Source: Dipteronia dyeriana (taxonomy: Eukaryota > Streptophyta > Magnoliopsida > Sapindales > Sapindaceae). From it: a stretch of 64,000 nt of DNA. The DNA lies in NCBI GenBank assembly GCA_032871835.1, contig CM065297.1, positions 15,900,098 through 15,964,097 on the forward strand. Reading direction: 5' to 3'. Position 1 is the first letter of the stretch. The number at the start of each line of letters is the position of its first letter. The translations under genes and the position numbers were made by a program. Of the stretch, positions 46,475 through 57,044 are shown piece after piece. The notes below the pieces were generated by a model that ran no database searches, was not told the origin of the DNA, and was given only the letters and a program-made list of their open reading frames with translations.

Positions 46475-49198
46475 ATTAAACTTTGGCTTCATCAAATTAA
46501 TATTGTTATATAGAAAGTGTGATTAATATAGAGGAGTGCTTTTTTATTTATATATATTTTTTTAGGATATAACTAAATTAAGTATACTAGTGTTGATGGA
46601 AATTAATTAGCTTCTCTCTCTCTGTCTCTCAAATAAATTGTAGATCTGTTCAGGTTTTTGATAATTTTAATTGTGTTGAATTTCCAAATTCTATGTTCTT
46701 ATATTCTTCTCTCTATTAAGTTTCTGGTGAACAAATGTAAATGGTTACTTTAATTACCCTCTGTTTCCTTTCTAGATTTTCTGTTTTTCTTGTTTTTTTC
46801 TCCTCAACTGATGGGTGATGCTGCTACTGTGAATGGAATGTGGAGTGTTGGCTACAGCAATGAAAAAAACAATGCAAATCACCAGAGACTACAGAAAAAG
46901 TAAATAAATTCAAGGTGGGTTGTTTTCTAAATGTTCGATTTCTTAAAAGATAACATTTTACAGTATTGATAGATTTTGATCACACATCTGGATTCAAGAA
47001 GTAGTGTGTGCTGCAAGAGCCCATTCTTGATCTAATCTGTACGTGTGATGAATTCTTCATGCAAATTTAGAGAAAAGAAAAGGTAAATGGTACTAAAAAT
47101 AGAATTGGTAGATTCACCTTTTTTCTGCTGATTTTTCACATGACATTATCATTGATTCATTTGTAAGAGAGAAAGAGAAGAGTATCAAATCCTTTTATTT
47201 TACTTGCCTTTTCTTCTGTCAAGTGTGTCAACCATGCATATCGATTATATTAAACTGATTTCTTTTTATTATCATCAAATTATGGGCCTCGTAATTGAAC
47301 TAGACAAAATATTGATATAGATAGCTTCTATTTTCCCAGATTTTTACGTTTTCTTTTCTTTTTCCTGTCAATCAAACATATTAATAAATAACTTCTATTC
47401 AATAAAGAAATAATTTGTATGTGAAACATGTAAACTATTTTTTTTTTGGTTGATGGGCATATCATGCATTATTTTTCAAACAAGTTGATATTCAATATAA
47501 TTTATCCGAATATAATTTGTCAATTCGGACAATCTAATCGCAAGGCTGATGCTAAGGAAACATCAGACAAGAGCAAGCAAAAAATTTAGACTATATTGTT
47601 GGGGCCATCGACGACGTCCCTCCAATTTTTTATTCTTTTATTTTAAGTTGTTTATAATTTTGTGTCCTCAAATCCCACCATGTTTTAGTTAATGTTTCTT
47701 CATGTGCAACAAATTAAATCCAATGGTCTAGATCAAATTGTGTGGTGCCATGTATATATGGAACACTATATAATTCCATAATAATTACACAAAAGAACAA
47801 TAAAACTGTCTTTTAATTGAACTTACAAACACGTTTAATCTTTAGATATTATATGGGTCATATATATATATCAAGTATTACTAAATATGAGAGCTACATG
47901 TGATATATATAGTACAAGAAATTTTATCAAAATGTATAGATTCGAATTTTAATCTAATAAATAGTCGATGAAGTTTTCGGCATACCAACATTATTTTGAA
48001 AAGACATTAGTATATAATTATATATGCTACATGCAGTGTAATCAGTTGAACATGGAATATTGACACATGGGTTATGATTGTATATGACTATATCTATATG
48101 TATATTTATATTAATTCTACAAATATATATTAGTTATTGCACAAAGAAAAATGAACCTAACTTAGACAACTATATAGTGAGAATGTGATCAAGTCATGTC
48201 TTATCAAATCAGAGAGAGAGAGTTATAGGTACATGAAATAATACATATGAATAATAATTAGACACAGTAATGGTAAAAAGAAAAAGGGAAAAAGTTAGTA
48301 TAAAAAGAAAATAGTAAAACAATGGGAAAAAAAAAAGGTGAAAAGAAGAAAAGAGGTAGAGTAGTAGTTGTTTGTAAATTGAAAATGAGAGTACAAGAGG
48401 GAAATGGGACCATGCATATATGATATACGATAAGAGGATGATGTGAGCCGACAAGGAGAATCCTTAGAGAGAAGTTTGGGGGGAGGCCAGTCCAGTCCAG
48501 GTACAATCCCTGCACCTCCTTCCATTTCTCAGTGCCCCCTCGTGCGGCCCCTCGATCCCTCCCACGCTCTATGAAGTAAATGGGTTAGATAAAAACCATG
48601 CATTAATATGCATAACAATAGATTTGGTAGAGATAGATCGATCGGAGTGGTGGCAAACTGGCAATGGCATCAGGCATGAGATGGAAATGTGAAAATAATA
48701 ACACCTTTTGGGGACCCAGATGGAGGGGTAACACGTGCATCACTGACAATGTTGAACAAAGATGTTACGGTGAGAGTAATATTGTTAGCTCTGTAGTCTG
48801 TGCCGCTGTGCGTGTGTTTTGTATCAATGTAGGAGCCTTTTAAGACTTTCCACGTGCACACACACGTGTCGGTTCAATGAAAGAGCTCTAAAATGAAGTC
48901 GTCTCTTACGTTGCTTTTTATCTCCTTTTCGGCTATCTTCTCCAACCACTTGTCAGTTGTCTCACAAATTTTTAGATTCTTTGAGAAAATTCGCATTAAT
49001 GTAACCGACCTATACATACTACATATATGAGCATCACTCGTCCAAGAAAAGCTTCTGTATAACACCACGCTCAAGCCTCAATATGGACACCTGTTTTTTT
49101 TAAATTATTGATTATTTATTATTATCTGAGTGGATTTTAATGTATATATCCATATATTTGACGGATTGACGTATTTCTCCATTCATCTTCTCATGGCA
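46475..49198. other. Intergenic, downstream of RTFL gene
   Basis: AT-rich 3' region with no supported gene. A GC-rich island at 48478-48570 stands out from its surroundings. Other open frames here are low-complexity. Confidence 0.5.
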
Positions 49199-49467
49199 TG
49201 TAAGAACCGACACAAAAAATAATTTATTGAATAACTAATTATTGAATTTGATGAATAATAATGAACTGATGTCAACTATTTATAATAGTTGGACTGAAGT
49301 AACGTGATAACATCAAACTCTAACTCATAATTACAATAAAAATAAATCAATAATAATTCTATCTAATGATAATCCTCATTAAAGATAAATATGAATTATC
49401 TGAAGGATAAATCCAACCTAATATCTAAAATGATAAATATAAAAATAATACTTAATTTAATCCTACA
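49199..49467 (-). repeat. Copia C 3' LTR
   Basis: 269 bp. Shares TTATTGAATTTGATGAATAA and a GATAAATCCAACCTAATATC segment with the 5' LTR; about 20 bp longer because of small indels. Confidence 0.9.
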
Positions 49468-49591
49468 TAGCTCCCTATAAACCAAGTCCTTCATAGCTCA
49501 TCATACCCAAAGACTTCTTAAGCATTTGAAAAATGTCAGCTTTGAGTGGCTTCATGAAGATATCTGCAACATGTTCCTCTGAACGGCAGTA

Positions 49592-51174
49592 CTAGATCAC
49601 GATCTCCTTGTCTTTCACCAAGTCACGTATAGTGTGAAACTTGATATCAATATGCTTACTTCTACCATAGTAGACTAGATTCTTGGTCAGGAAAATGGTG
49701 GACTTGTTGTCGCAGTAGATCACTGTGGGAGCATCTTGCTGATGCTTTAACTCAGAAAGCATGTGACGCAGCCACACAGCATGTGTAGCACCACTACCAG
49801 CTGTAATGTACTCAACTTCTGTTGTCGATAGAGCAACCACATGTTGCTTCTTCCAAGACCAAGAACTCTAGAACCAAGATGGAATGCAAATCCAGAGGTG
49901 AGTTTCCTCTTCTCTGTATCACCTGCCCAATCACTATCTGTATATCAAACAAGCTCGACTTTGTTAGCGGAAGAGTAAAAGATACCATCACCTAGTGTAC
50001 CTTTCACATATCGTAAAATACGATTGTCAGCCTGCAAGTGAGATTGCCTCGGAGAATCCATGAACCGACTAATAAGCCCAACTCTATAAGAAATATCAGG
50101 CCTAGTAGAAGTTAAGTATCTCAGACTTCCTACTAGCCTCCGAAAGATGGTAGCATCAACTAGCTCACTAGATTCATCCTTCTCTAACTTCAACCTTTCT
50201 TCAATTGGAGTCAGCATCGGCTTATATCCCTCCATCTTGAACTTTTTCAACACATCACCATCATACTTCTTTTGGTACACAAATATGCCTCTATCTATCT
50301 GAGTGACCTCAATGCCGAGGAAATAGGACATCAACCCCAAATCTGTCATCTCAAAATGACCAGTCATTGCATTTTTGAACTCTGCAATAATCTCAGTGTT
50401 ATTATCGGTAATGATCCAATCATCAACATATAGGCAGACAATAAGAATATATTCATGGGAGTCAGATTTGATATACAAAGTGTGCTTATAAGAACATCTC
50501 TGGAACTCATGCTGGATAAAATATGTGTTAATGTGTGTATACCATGCCCTGTATGCTTGTTTCAACCCATATAAGACTTTCTTCAGCTTGTAGACCTTAT
50601 TTTCTTGCCTCTTCTTTACATACCCTGTAGGTTGCTGTATGTAGACTTCCTCCCCTATCTCCCCATTCAAAAATATGGATTTCACATCCATCTGAAAGAT
50701 TCTCCAGCGATTCTATGCAGCAAGAGACACAATCAAGCGAACAGTGTCAAGTCTGGCAACAGGAGCAAGCACCTTGAAATAATCGATCCCTGGCTTTTGC
50801 TTGTAACCTTTTATGACCAGACATGATTTATAGGGTTCCACCTCACCATTTGGCTTGCATTTTGTCTTGTACACCCACTTAACACCAATGGGTGGCTTTC
50901 CACCTGGCAAATTAGTAAGCTCACATGTGTTATTCTTTTCAATCGCACGAATCTCCTTCTCCATTGCTTTCAACCAGAAATCATTACGAGCAGCATCTTC
51001 ATATGTGATAGGATCACAATATGCAAATAGTGCAAAGTTCACCATCTTTTCATCTGTTGGATCGTCGTCATTACTGAGAATATAATCCTGTAAACGAGTC
51101 GGCAACACCCGTTCAAGTTGTGGACAATAGGAAGATTTTGCTGAATGTGGGTTCACCGGGGACGGTGGAGCCAC
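49592..51174 (-). pseudogene. Copia C RT and RNase H
   Basis: RT begins in 50713-51174 (WLKAMEKEIRAIEKNNTCEL, then GVKWVYKTK and VARLDTVRLI) and continues in 49945-50691 after one stop near 50712: MDVKSIFLNGEIGEEVYIQQ, then the catalytic CLYVDDWIITDNN near 50420, then FEMTDLGLMSYFLGIEV. RNase H at 49592-49840 has TTEVEYITAG, IYCDNKSTI and KHIDIKFHTIRD. Separating defects are a stop at about 49943 and a frameshift between RT and RNase H. Near-complete but not a continuous frame. Confidence 0.88.
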
Positions 51175-52199
51175 TGGGGTCGAAACCGGATCATCTCTAG
51201 AATGACCATCAATCTCATCCAGGTCAACATCAATATTAGAAGAGTTCCCCTTGTCGCAAGACCAATCCCAGCATCATTGCTCATTGAAGGTAACGTCTCT
51301 GCTGACAATCACTTTTTCTGTCACTGGATTATAAAGTTTATAACCCTTTGTTACCTGACTGTAGCCGATGAAGATACACTTCTCTTCCTTATCATCAAGC
51401 TTCTTTCTCAAAGCATCAGGTATATGAGCATAAGCGATACACCCAAACACTCGTAAGTGTTCAATGCTAGGTTTGAGTCGAGTCCAGGCTTTCTAAGGAG
51501 TCTTTCTGTGAACACTGTTGGTAGAACATCTATTCAACATATAGAATGCACATGCAACTGCATCACCTCAAAAACCTTTGGGCAATTTCTTCAAGTGTAA
51601 CATGCACCTGACCATGTCCATGACTGTTCTATTCTTCCTCTCGGCTACACCATTCTGCAGAGGAGTATATGTTGTGGTCAACTGGTTTTTTGCAAGAAAC
51701 CATCACAGACAACATATTTTGTCCCCTGATCTGTTCTCAGAGTCTTGATAGACCTATCACTCTGATTTTCTACCAATGCCTTAAATCTCTTAAAGGCACC
51801 ATAAGTGTCTGACTTCTGCTGCAAGAAATACACCTAAGCCTTCCTGGTGAAGTCATTAATAAAGGTAATAAAGTACCTATATCCTCTATTTGACGAAGTC
51901 TCCAAGGAGCATAGATCTGAGTGCACTAGCTCCAAGGGCCGACTGGCTCTCTACGTCTTCTTTGTATGAAATGGGTCTTTGTGTTTCTTTCCCACAACAC
52001 ATTTCTCATATACCCTAATTGGAGGTTCAATGACAGGCAATCCTGAAACCATCTTCCTTGAAGAAAGTAGCTTCAGACTCCCAAAGTTTACATGGCCAAA
52101 TCTCATATGCCATAACCAATTCCCGTCTCCGATTACATAACTCAAGCATGGTAAAGTGTCACTGTTAATATGCAGCGGAAGCAAACGGTTTGGTGACAT
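51175..52199 (-). pseudogene. Copia C integrase (broken)
   Basis: The GAG-pre-integrase segment 51951-52199 has LWHMRFGHVNFGSLKLL and YEKCVVGKKHKDPF; the first zinc Cys of the C-X2-C pair is Tyr, so the zinc site is impaired. The catalytic core follows at about 51550-51950 in pieces, interrupted by several stops and frameshifts. The C-terminal region continues to about 51175. Confidence 0.8.
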
Positions 52200-52285
52200 G
52201 TTTACCTTGCTATCAGTCCTTTCTGTTCATCGTTGATGGTATATACCCCTCTGTAGATCCGCATACCATACCTCTTCTCTAAAAG

Positions 52286-52731
52286 TTACCCCATGCTCAA
52301 CAGATTTTGACGCAGACTCGAAACAAACAGTACCTCTGAGATGGTATTCTTGGATTCGTCTTTCTGAGAGATGAAGATTTTACCCTTCCCTATTACTGGC
52401 ACCTTTGAGTCATTCCCAAACTTCACTTTCAAAGTAAAGGTCTCATCCAATTTTGAGAAAATCTCTTTCCTGCCACACATGTGGTTGCTGCAGCCTGTAT
52501 CTAGAAACCATCTGTACTTGGCATCATCCACTGCTACGCTACACGCTAGCAACAATGTTTCTGAATAGTCTCCATCTTCTGCAACATTTGCTTGGAAATT
52601 TCTCCCATTGGATTTGCACTCATTCTTGTAGTGGTCATATTTTTTACATCTGAAACACTGAATCTAAGATTTACTCTTCTGATTAGTGTTTTTGCCTCCT
52701 CCGCCTTTCCCTTAGCTAGATCTGGAAGCAT
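52286..52731 (-). pseudogene. Copia C zinc knuckle and protease
   Basis: A nucleocapsid-type knuckle CFRCKKYDHYKNEC (C-X2-C-X4-H-X4-C, with the usual Gly replaced by Tyr) lies at 52624-52665, six bases after an in-frame TAG. The protease follows in 52286-52555, with catalytic Asp in WFLDTGCSNHMCG and downstream VIGKGKI. The protease segment itself is open. Confidence 0.85.
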
Positions 52732-52864
52732 ATCCCCTCATATTTTGTGAGTTCTAACCTATCTGGCTTGTCTTAGAATTCTTTCGAGTCTCGTCTTTAT
52801 CTTTCTTAAGACTCAACTGACTCTGCAAAGCTTCCTCCACCTCGATCTCAGACTTCTCATCTAG

Positions 52865-53190
52865 ACGTTATTCATGGGCTTGGAGCGATCCCATCAACTC
52901 ATCCAACGTCATTATCTCAAGATCTTTAGACTCCTCGATAGCAGTCACCTTGTATTCAAACTTCCCGGTCAGTGTTTGGAGAATCTTCTCCATGATCTGA
53001 ACATCTGAAATTTTCTCACCATTGGACTTCATCTGATTAACAAGAGCCAATGTCTGTGAGAAGTAATCTGCCATCTTCTCGGTTTTCTTCATCTGGAGAA
53101 GCTCCAACTGCCTTCGCATGGTCTGCAAGCGAAATTTCTTCACATTTTCTACTCCTTGATAGGTATTCATCAGAATGTCCCAGGTAGCTC
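52865..53190 (-). pseudogene. Copia C gag, C-terminal half only
   Basis: UBN2-type gag sequence: ATWDILMNTYQGVENVKKFR, then LQTMRRQLELLQMKK and KILQTLTGKFEYKVTAIEES. The usual N-terminal third of copia gag, with its GxNYxxW motif, is missing; homology stops at about 53190, where unrelated sequence begins. Confidence 0.85.
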
Positions 53191-53915
53191 GCGATAGGTA
53201 CGTGATGTTAGCTCTCGAAGCAGAAGATGCTCCAGATCTTCACATAAGACGTGTGCTCCGGCACAGTGGAGAAGAGTAACCTCGATGGAGTGGTGCCCCC
53301 CTAACATTGACGGATGGATGAATGATCGCTTGAGGGGAGGCTCAGACTGTGAAGATAATGATGGTGCTTTGTTTGAGAGGAGGATTGTTGGGTGTGCAAC
53401 CAAAGTCCCACATTGGCTAGACATGGGGATGATCTTGGGTATATAAGTATGGAAACAACCTCCATTGGTATAAGGCCTTCTTCACGCCTTTCTCTCTTGT
53501 GTTCACAACATTAGTCAAGGGTTCACTGCACATCACGATTTCCGGTGACTTTCTCGATCGACGACGACAACGTACTCCAGTCAAGAAAAGGACAACCAAT
53601 AACTTGGATCACTCCGATGCACCGGAAAACTGGTCGGATCTGGTCAATGGACACTTGGGTTTTGATCCCGGTTGGCTTCTGAAGATTTTGGTGGTGGTGG
53701 TGAAAGTCAACTCGCCGGTGATATGGTGGCAGCGGACGGCAAGATGAGTCAACTCGTCACTTCTTCGTGGGTTGATTCGAACGGCAAGACGACCTCGTCT
53801 CACTTTCCAGCGACGCGTGGGTTGTGTGGAGGTTTGTTCGGTGTCATTGACTGCTACTTTGAACTCCTGGATTCTCAACTCCTGAATCCTACCCTACTGC
53901 CCTCCTGACCTCGAA
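53190..53915. other. Foreign-looking GC-rich 5' region of Copia C
   Basis: Lies between primer site and gag remnant and is much richer in GC than the rest of the element. It includes, on +, a stretch (53387-53509) that starts TGTTGGGTGT and ends CACAACA and contains AAAGTCCCACATTGGCTAG and GGGTATATAAG, like the promoter part of a small copia or TRIM LTR in opposite orientation. The remainder (53510-53900) has two open + frames without recognisable domains. Confidence 0.45.
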
Positions 53916-53918
53916 TTC

Positions 53919-53931
53919 GGCTCTGATACCA
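53919..53931 (-). other. Copia C primer binding site
   Basis: TGGTATCAGAGCC on the - strand, complementary to initiator tRNA-Met, 2 bp from the 5' LTR. Confidence 0.9.
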
Positions 53932-53933
53932 AA

Positions 53934-54179
53934 TGTAAAAACTAACACACACAAAACAATTTACTGACGAACTGTTTATTGAATTTGATGAATAACAATG
54001 AACTGATGCCAACTATTTATAGTGGCTGGGATGAGGTAACATGATAACATCAAAATAATTACAATAGAAATAAATCAATAATAATCCTAACTAAGGATAA
54101 ATAGGAATTATTTGAAGGATAAATCCAACCTAATATCTAAAATGATAAATATAAAGATAATACTTGATTTAATTCTACA
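53934..54179 (-). repeat. Copia C 5' LTR
   Basis: 246 bp, TGTA...TACA. See the 3' LTR for shared blocks. Confidence 0.9.
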
Positions 54180-54184
54180 TGGCA

Positions 54185-55050
54185 TAACTTATGAGGTGGG
54201 TAATATATATATATATATAAAATAAAAATATATATTTTAAAATAAAAATCTTTAAAAAATTTTAAATTTAAGAGTGTCAAAATATTCTTTTTCTGTTTTT
54301 TATAAAAACGAGATTTAAGAGACTATTGCTAGGGAAAGATATCAAATAAAACAGCTACGAAATATATTGATATTGTTTAAATTACATGGTTGGTTGATGG
54401 TGAAATTATCCTGAACAACATTATTAAAGATTTGAGATTGGACAGAGACCTTTGCAATTTGTTTTAGAACTCTTTTGAATTTCAAAAAATGTATTAAGAT
54501 CACACATATAAAAACAATAATAATCTCTTCATTTTGAAATAAACAACCGGAAGATATGACATGACATATCCATAAAATTCATTGAATTTTGTTTTGGAAA
54601 TTTGTCAAAAGTTTCCTCTAAACAAAACAGATCTGTCAACAATAAATCATGATTGGATTTCAACAAAAAAGAAAAGCATGATTGCCTAACGTTTAGTTAC
54701 ATATCAGTCAATTAGAAAGTTTCATTAAACTAACAGAGAATATTTCAAATTAATCATGAATCACTTAACCTTAATTTTTTTTTCAATTAGATGTATCATA
54801 TATGATTAGATTGTACATGCAATGACACGTTTTATATTTTTCACAAGTGCCACAAAGGAATTTTGGCAGATTTATACTGTTGCTGGCTGATAGAAATGGG
54901 ACCCAAGTTGTAGTTATTTAATTCAAAAAATAATTTTATTTAAAAGAAAAAAGAAAAGGGAGTGATGTGCATGGTGGGGTACATAAGGTATGCCCCAAGA
55001 CATGATTGATATATTAATGCGTGTCTGATATGATATGATGTGCTTCACAA

Positions 55051-55087
<37 letters not shown>

Positions 55088-55330
55088 TTGTTATATTATA
55101 TGATTTGATGTGTGTTTGTTACCATTATGGTTTCTGTAATGCATTTCATGATTGCCAACCAACCATGTCTTCCCCCATCAGAAAAATAAAATAAAATTGA
55201 CCCCGTTTGGGTTGTTTTGTTATCAGAAAATTTATTTAACTGTTTCTTTTGCTACCAAAAAAAATTATTGAGATCATTCACATTCTATCAACTCGTAGAA
55301 CCCTATTTTTCTTATCCGGCGGGTTCATCC
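54185..55330. other. Intergenic AT-rich region
   Basis: No gene seen. Holds the (ATT)n microsatellite at 55052-55087. Confidence 0.5.
55052..55087. repeat. (ATT)n microsatellite
   Basis: About 12 perfect ATT units. Confidence 0.95.
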
Positions 55331-55336
55331 AAGACC

Positions 55337-56400
55337 ACTAAAAAAAATGCCTAGTGGCAAACTATTTCCGAAGCACCGTTTGTACTGGTACTTTTTCGAT
55401 GGCCATATTAGTGTCGCCGGAATAATATCACATTTTCGACAGTCTAAAGACCGTTGAAAAGAGTCAAATACGCAGTCAATGTTGTTCGCATTTCTAACGG
55501 TAAAAAAATGTAATACTACATGTAAAAATGTAATACTACATTTCCAACGGCCCAATAATTGTCGGGAATAGTCTTTGTGTCGTCAGTAGGGATGGGCGTA
55601 GGGGCCCATTGGAGCGGGGGAGAGTCCCCCGCCCCCACCTCCACTCCTAAAACCTCTCCCCACCCCCAAACCCCATTTGGGGGAAGTGGGGATGGGGGTG
55701 TTTGGGGGGAGGTTCCCCTGCCCCCACTCTCGTCCCCAATTTCCTCCATTTTTCTCATTTTCAATTCTACTATTTTACAATTTGAAATTCGAAATTTATG
55801 ATTCGTGATTCGAAATTCAATCATTCGAATCGTTCGATTCACACTATTTCGATATCCAATTCTATAAAATAATCTAAAATATATAATTGATTTAATTTAA
55901 TAAGAAATTAATACAAATAACTATGGTAATATAGTTTTACACATAAATAAATATGAAAAAATGGGAAAAATGGGTAGAAAGTAAATGGCTAATAGAATTA
56001 AAGTTATTATCTTTTAGGAAAATCAAAGTAAAAATATATAAATATATAGGGGGAAATGGGATTCCACCCCCACCCCTATTAAAAGAAATGGGGGAATGGG
56101 GGAATGGGGGTGGGGGTGGGGGTGGTAGATTTTGGGGGTAAAATTTGCCCCCACCCCCACCCTCAAACCCCATTTGGGGGCAAAATTTACCACCAAATGG
56201 GGGTGGGGCCCCGTGGGGGAAATGCCCATCTCTAACCGTCAGAAATAAGAAAAAGTAATACAATATTTCTGGCAACCTAATGGGAGTCGGGAATAATCCA
56301 CATTTCCAATGGCACTTTTTGTGCCGCCAGGCAATCAATATTACCCACATTTCTGAAGGCATAAAAAGTGTCATTAGACCTTCAGAAATAATAAAATCTA
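55337..56400. mobile_element. CACTA-like non-autonomous remnant
   Basis: The left end CACTAAAAAAAATGCC resembles the CACTA terminus. Both sides of the inserted MITE carry many TTTCYRAMGGC-like motifs (TTTCCAACGG, TTTCGACAG, TTTCTGGCAA, TTTCTGAAGG), like CACTA subterminal repeats. No matching inverted right terminus was found (a CACTAGAAAAAAATG at 56551 is in direct orientation), so this is tentative. Confidence 0.35.
55587..56234. mobile_element. hAT-like MITE with long G/C runs
   Basis: 648 bp with ends TAGGGATGGGC and (reverse complement) TAGAGATGGGC. Flanking 8-mers GTCGTCAG (55579) and ACCGTCAG (56235) match at 6 of 8. Contains runs of 4-6 G or C separated by 1-3 bases at 55613-55735 and 56083-56220. 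Open frames here are low-complexity Gly/Pro translations. Confidence 0.65.
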
Positions 56401-56604
56401 ATTCGAATTAATTTTAAGGGTAATTACATTATCGAAAATGTAGTACTATTTTCTACATTATTTGTTATGGGATTGTCATGGAAAATATAATTAATTTATT
56501 ATTATAATATTAATTAATAAATTATAATTGAATGTATGTGATAATTTATACACTAGAAAAAAATGTGACTTGTAAAGTCAATATTTTAATTTTTAAATGT
56601 ATTA

Positions 56605-57044
56605 GAGCATCTCCAATGTAAATATGTATTTTTGAGTTTCTAAATAGTGTCACATTAGCATTTCTATTCATTATGGGCCCACTTTTAATTTTGTTTTAGA
56701 GAAATATATATTTACATCTCCAATGCAATTATATAAAATCAAATATGCATCTATTTTATAACCAATTATGATAAAACAATTATTACATTCTCTCTCCTTT
56801 TTTATTTTACAATTAAATGAACTTTAATATTATTGGTGTAAAAAGTTAGAAATCTTAGTCAGCATTTCTAGAAGAGTTTTTACAATTAGAAACTCAACTC
56901 CATATTCTCTAACTTTTTGTTTGTCACATTATCTCCATATTGAAGTTGAATAATTGCATTAGAGAGAGTTTTTCTAACTCTTTAACTATCTATCTTATGT
57001 GGCAATCAATTTTCTCCAAATGCATATTTACATTGGAGATGCTC
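56605..57044. mobile_element. MITE, 22-bp perfect TIRs
   Basis: 440 bp. Both ends read GAGCATCTCCAATGTAAATA (inverted), a perfect match over 22 bp. Flanking TTA and TTT are compatible with a degraded 3-bp TSD. PIF/Harbinger-like (Tourist) by analogy with 59780-60186. Confidence 0.8.

Larger units (their letters stand above)
49199..54179 (-). mobile_element. Copia element C, complete ends, - strand
   Basis: 4981 bp between LTRs 49199-49467 (3', 269 bp) and 53934-54179 (5', 246 bp), with a perfect 5-bp TSD TGGCA (49194-49198, 54180-54184). The LTRs start TGTA and end TACA. The primer site is 53919-53931. Domain order on the - strand is gag, zinc knuckle, PR, INT, RT, RNase H, which is copia. 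Most of pol is recognisable, with few stops, making this the youngest-looking LTR element in the window. The 5' 750 bp do not look like gag. Confidence 0.92.

Noticed and set aside
48209..48525. Phe/Leu-rich - strand frames that look like membrane proteins
   Set aside because: Three overlapping frames through an A/G-rich + strand stretch; no conserved motif and no better frame among them.
55516..56374. Gly/Pro-rich open frames on both strands
   Set aside because: Products of the G/C runs of the MITE at 55587-56234; low-complexity on both strands.
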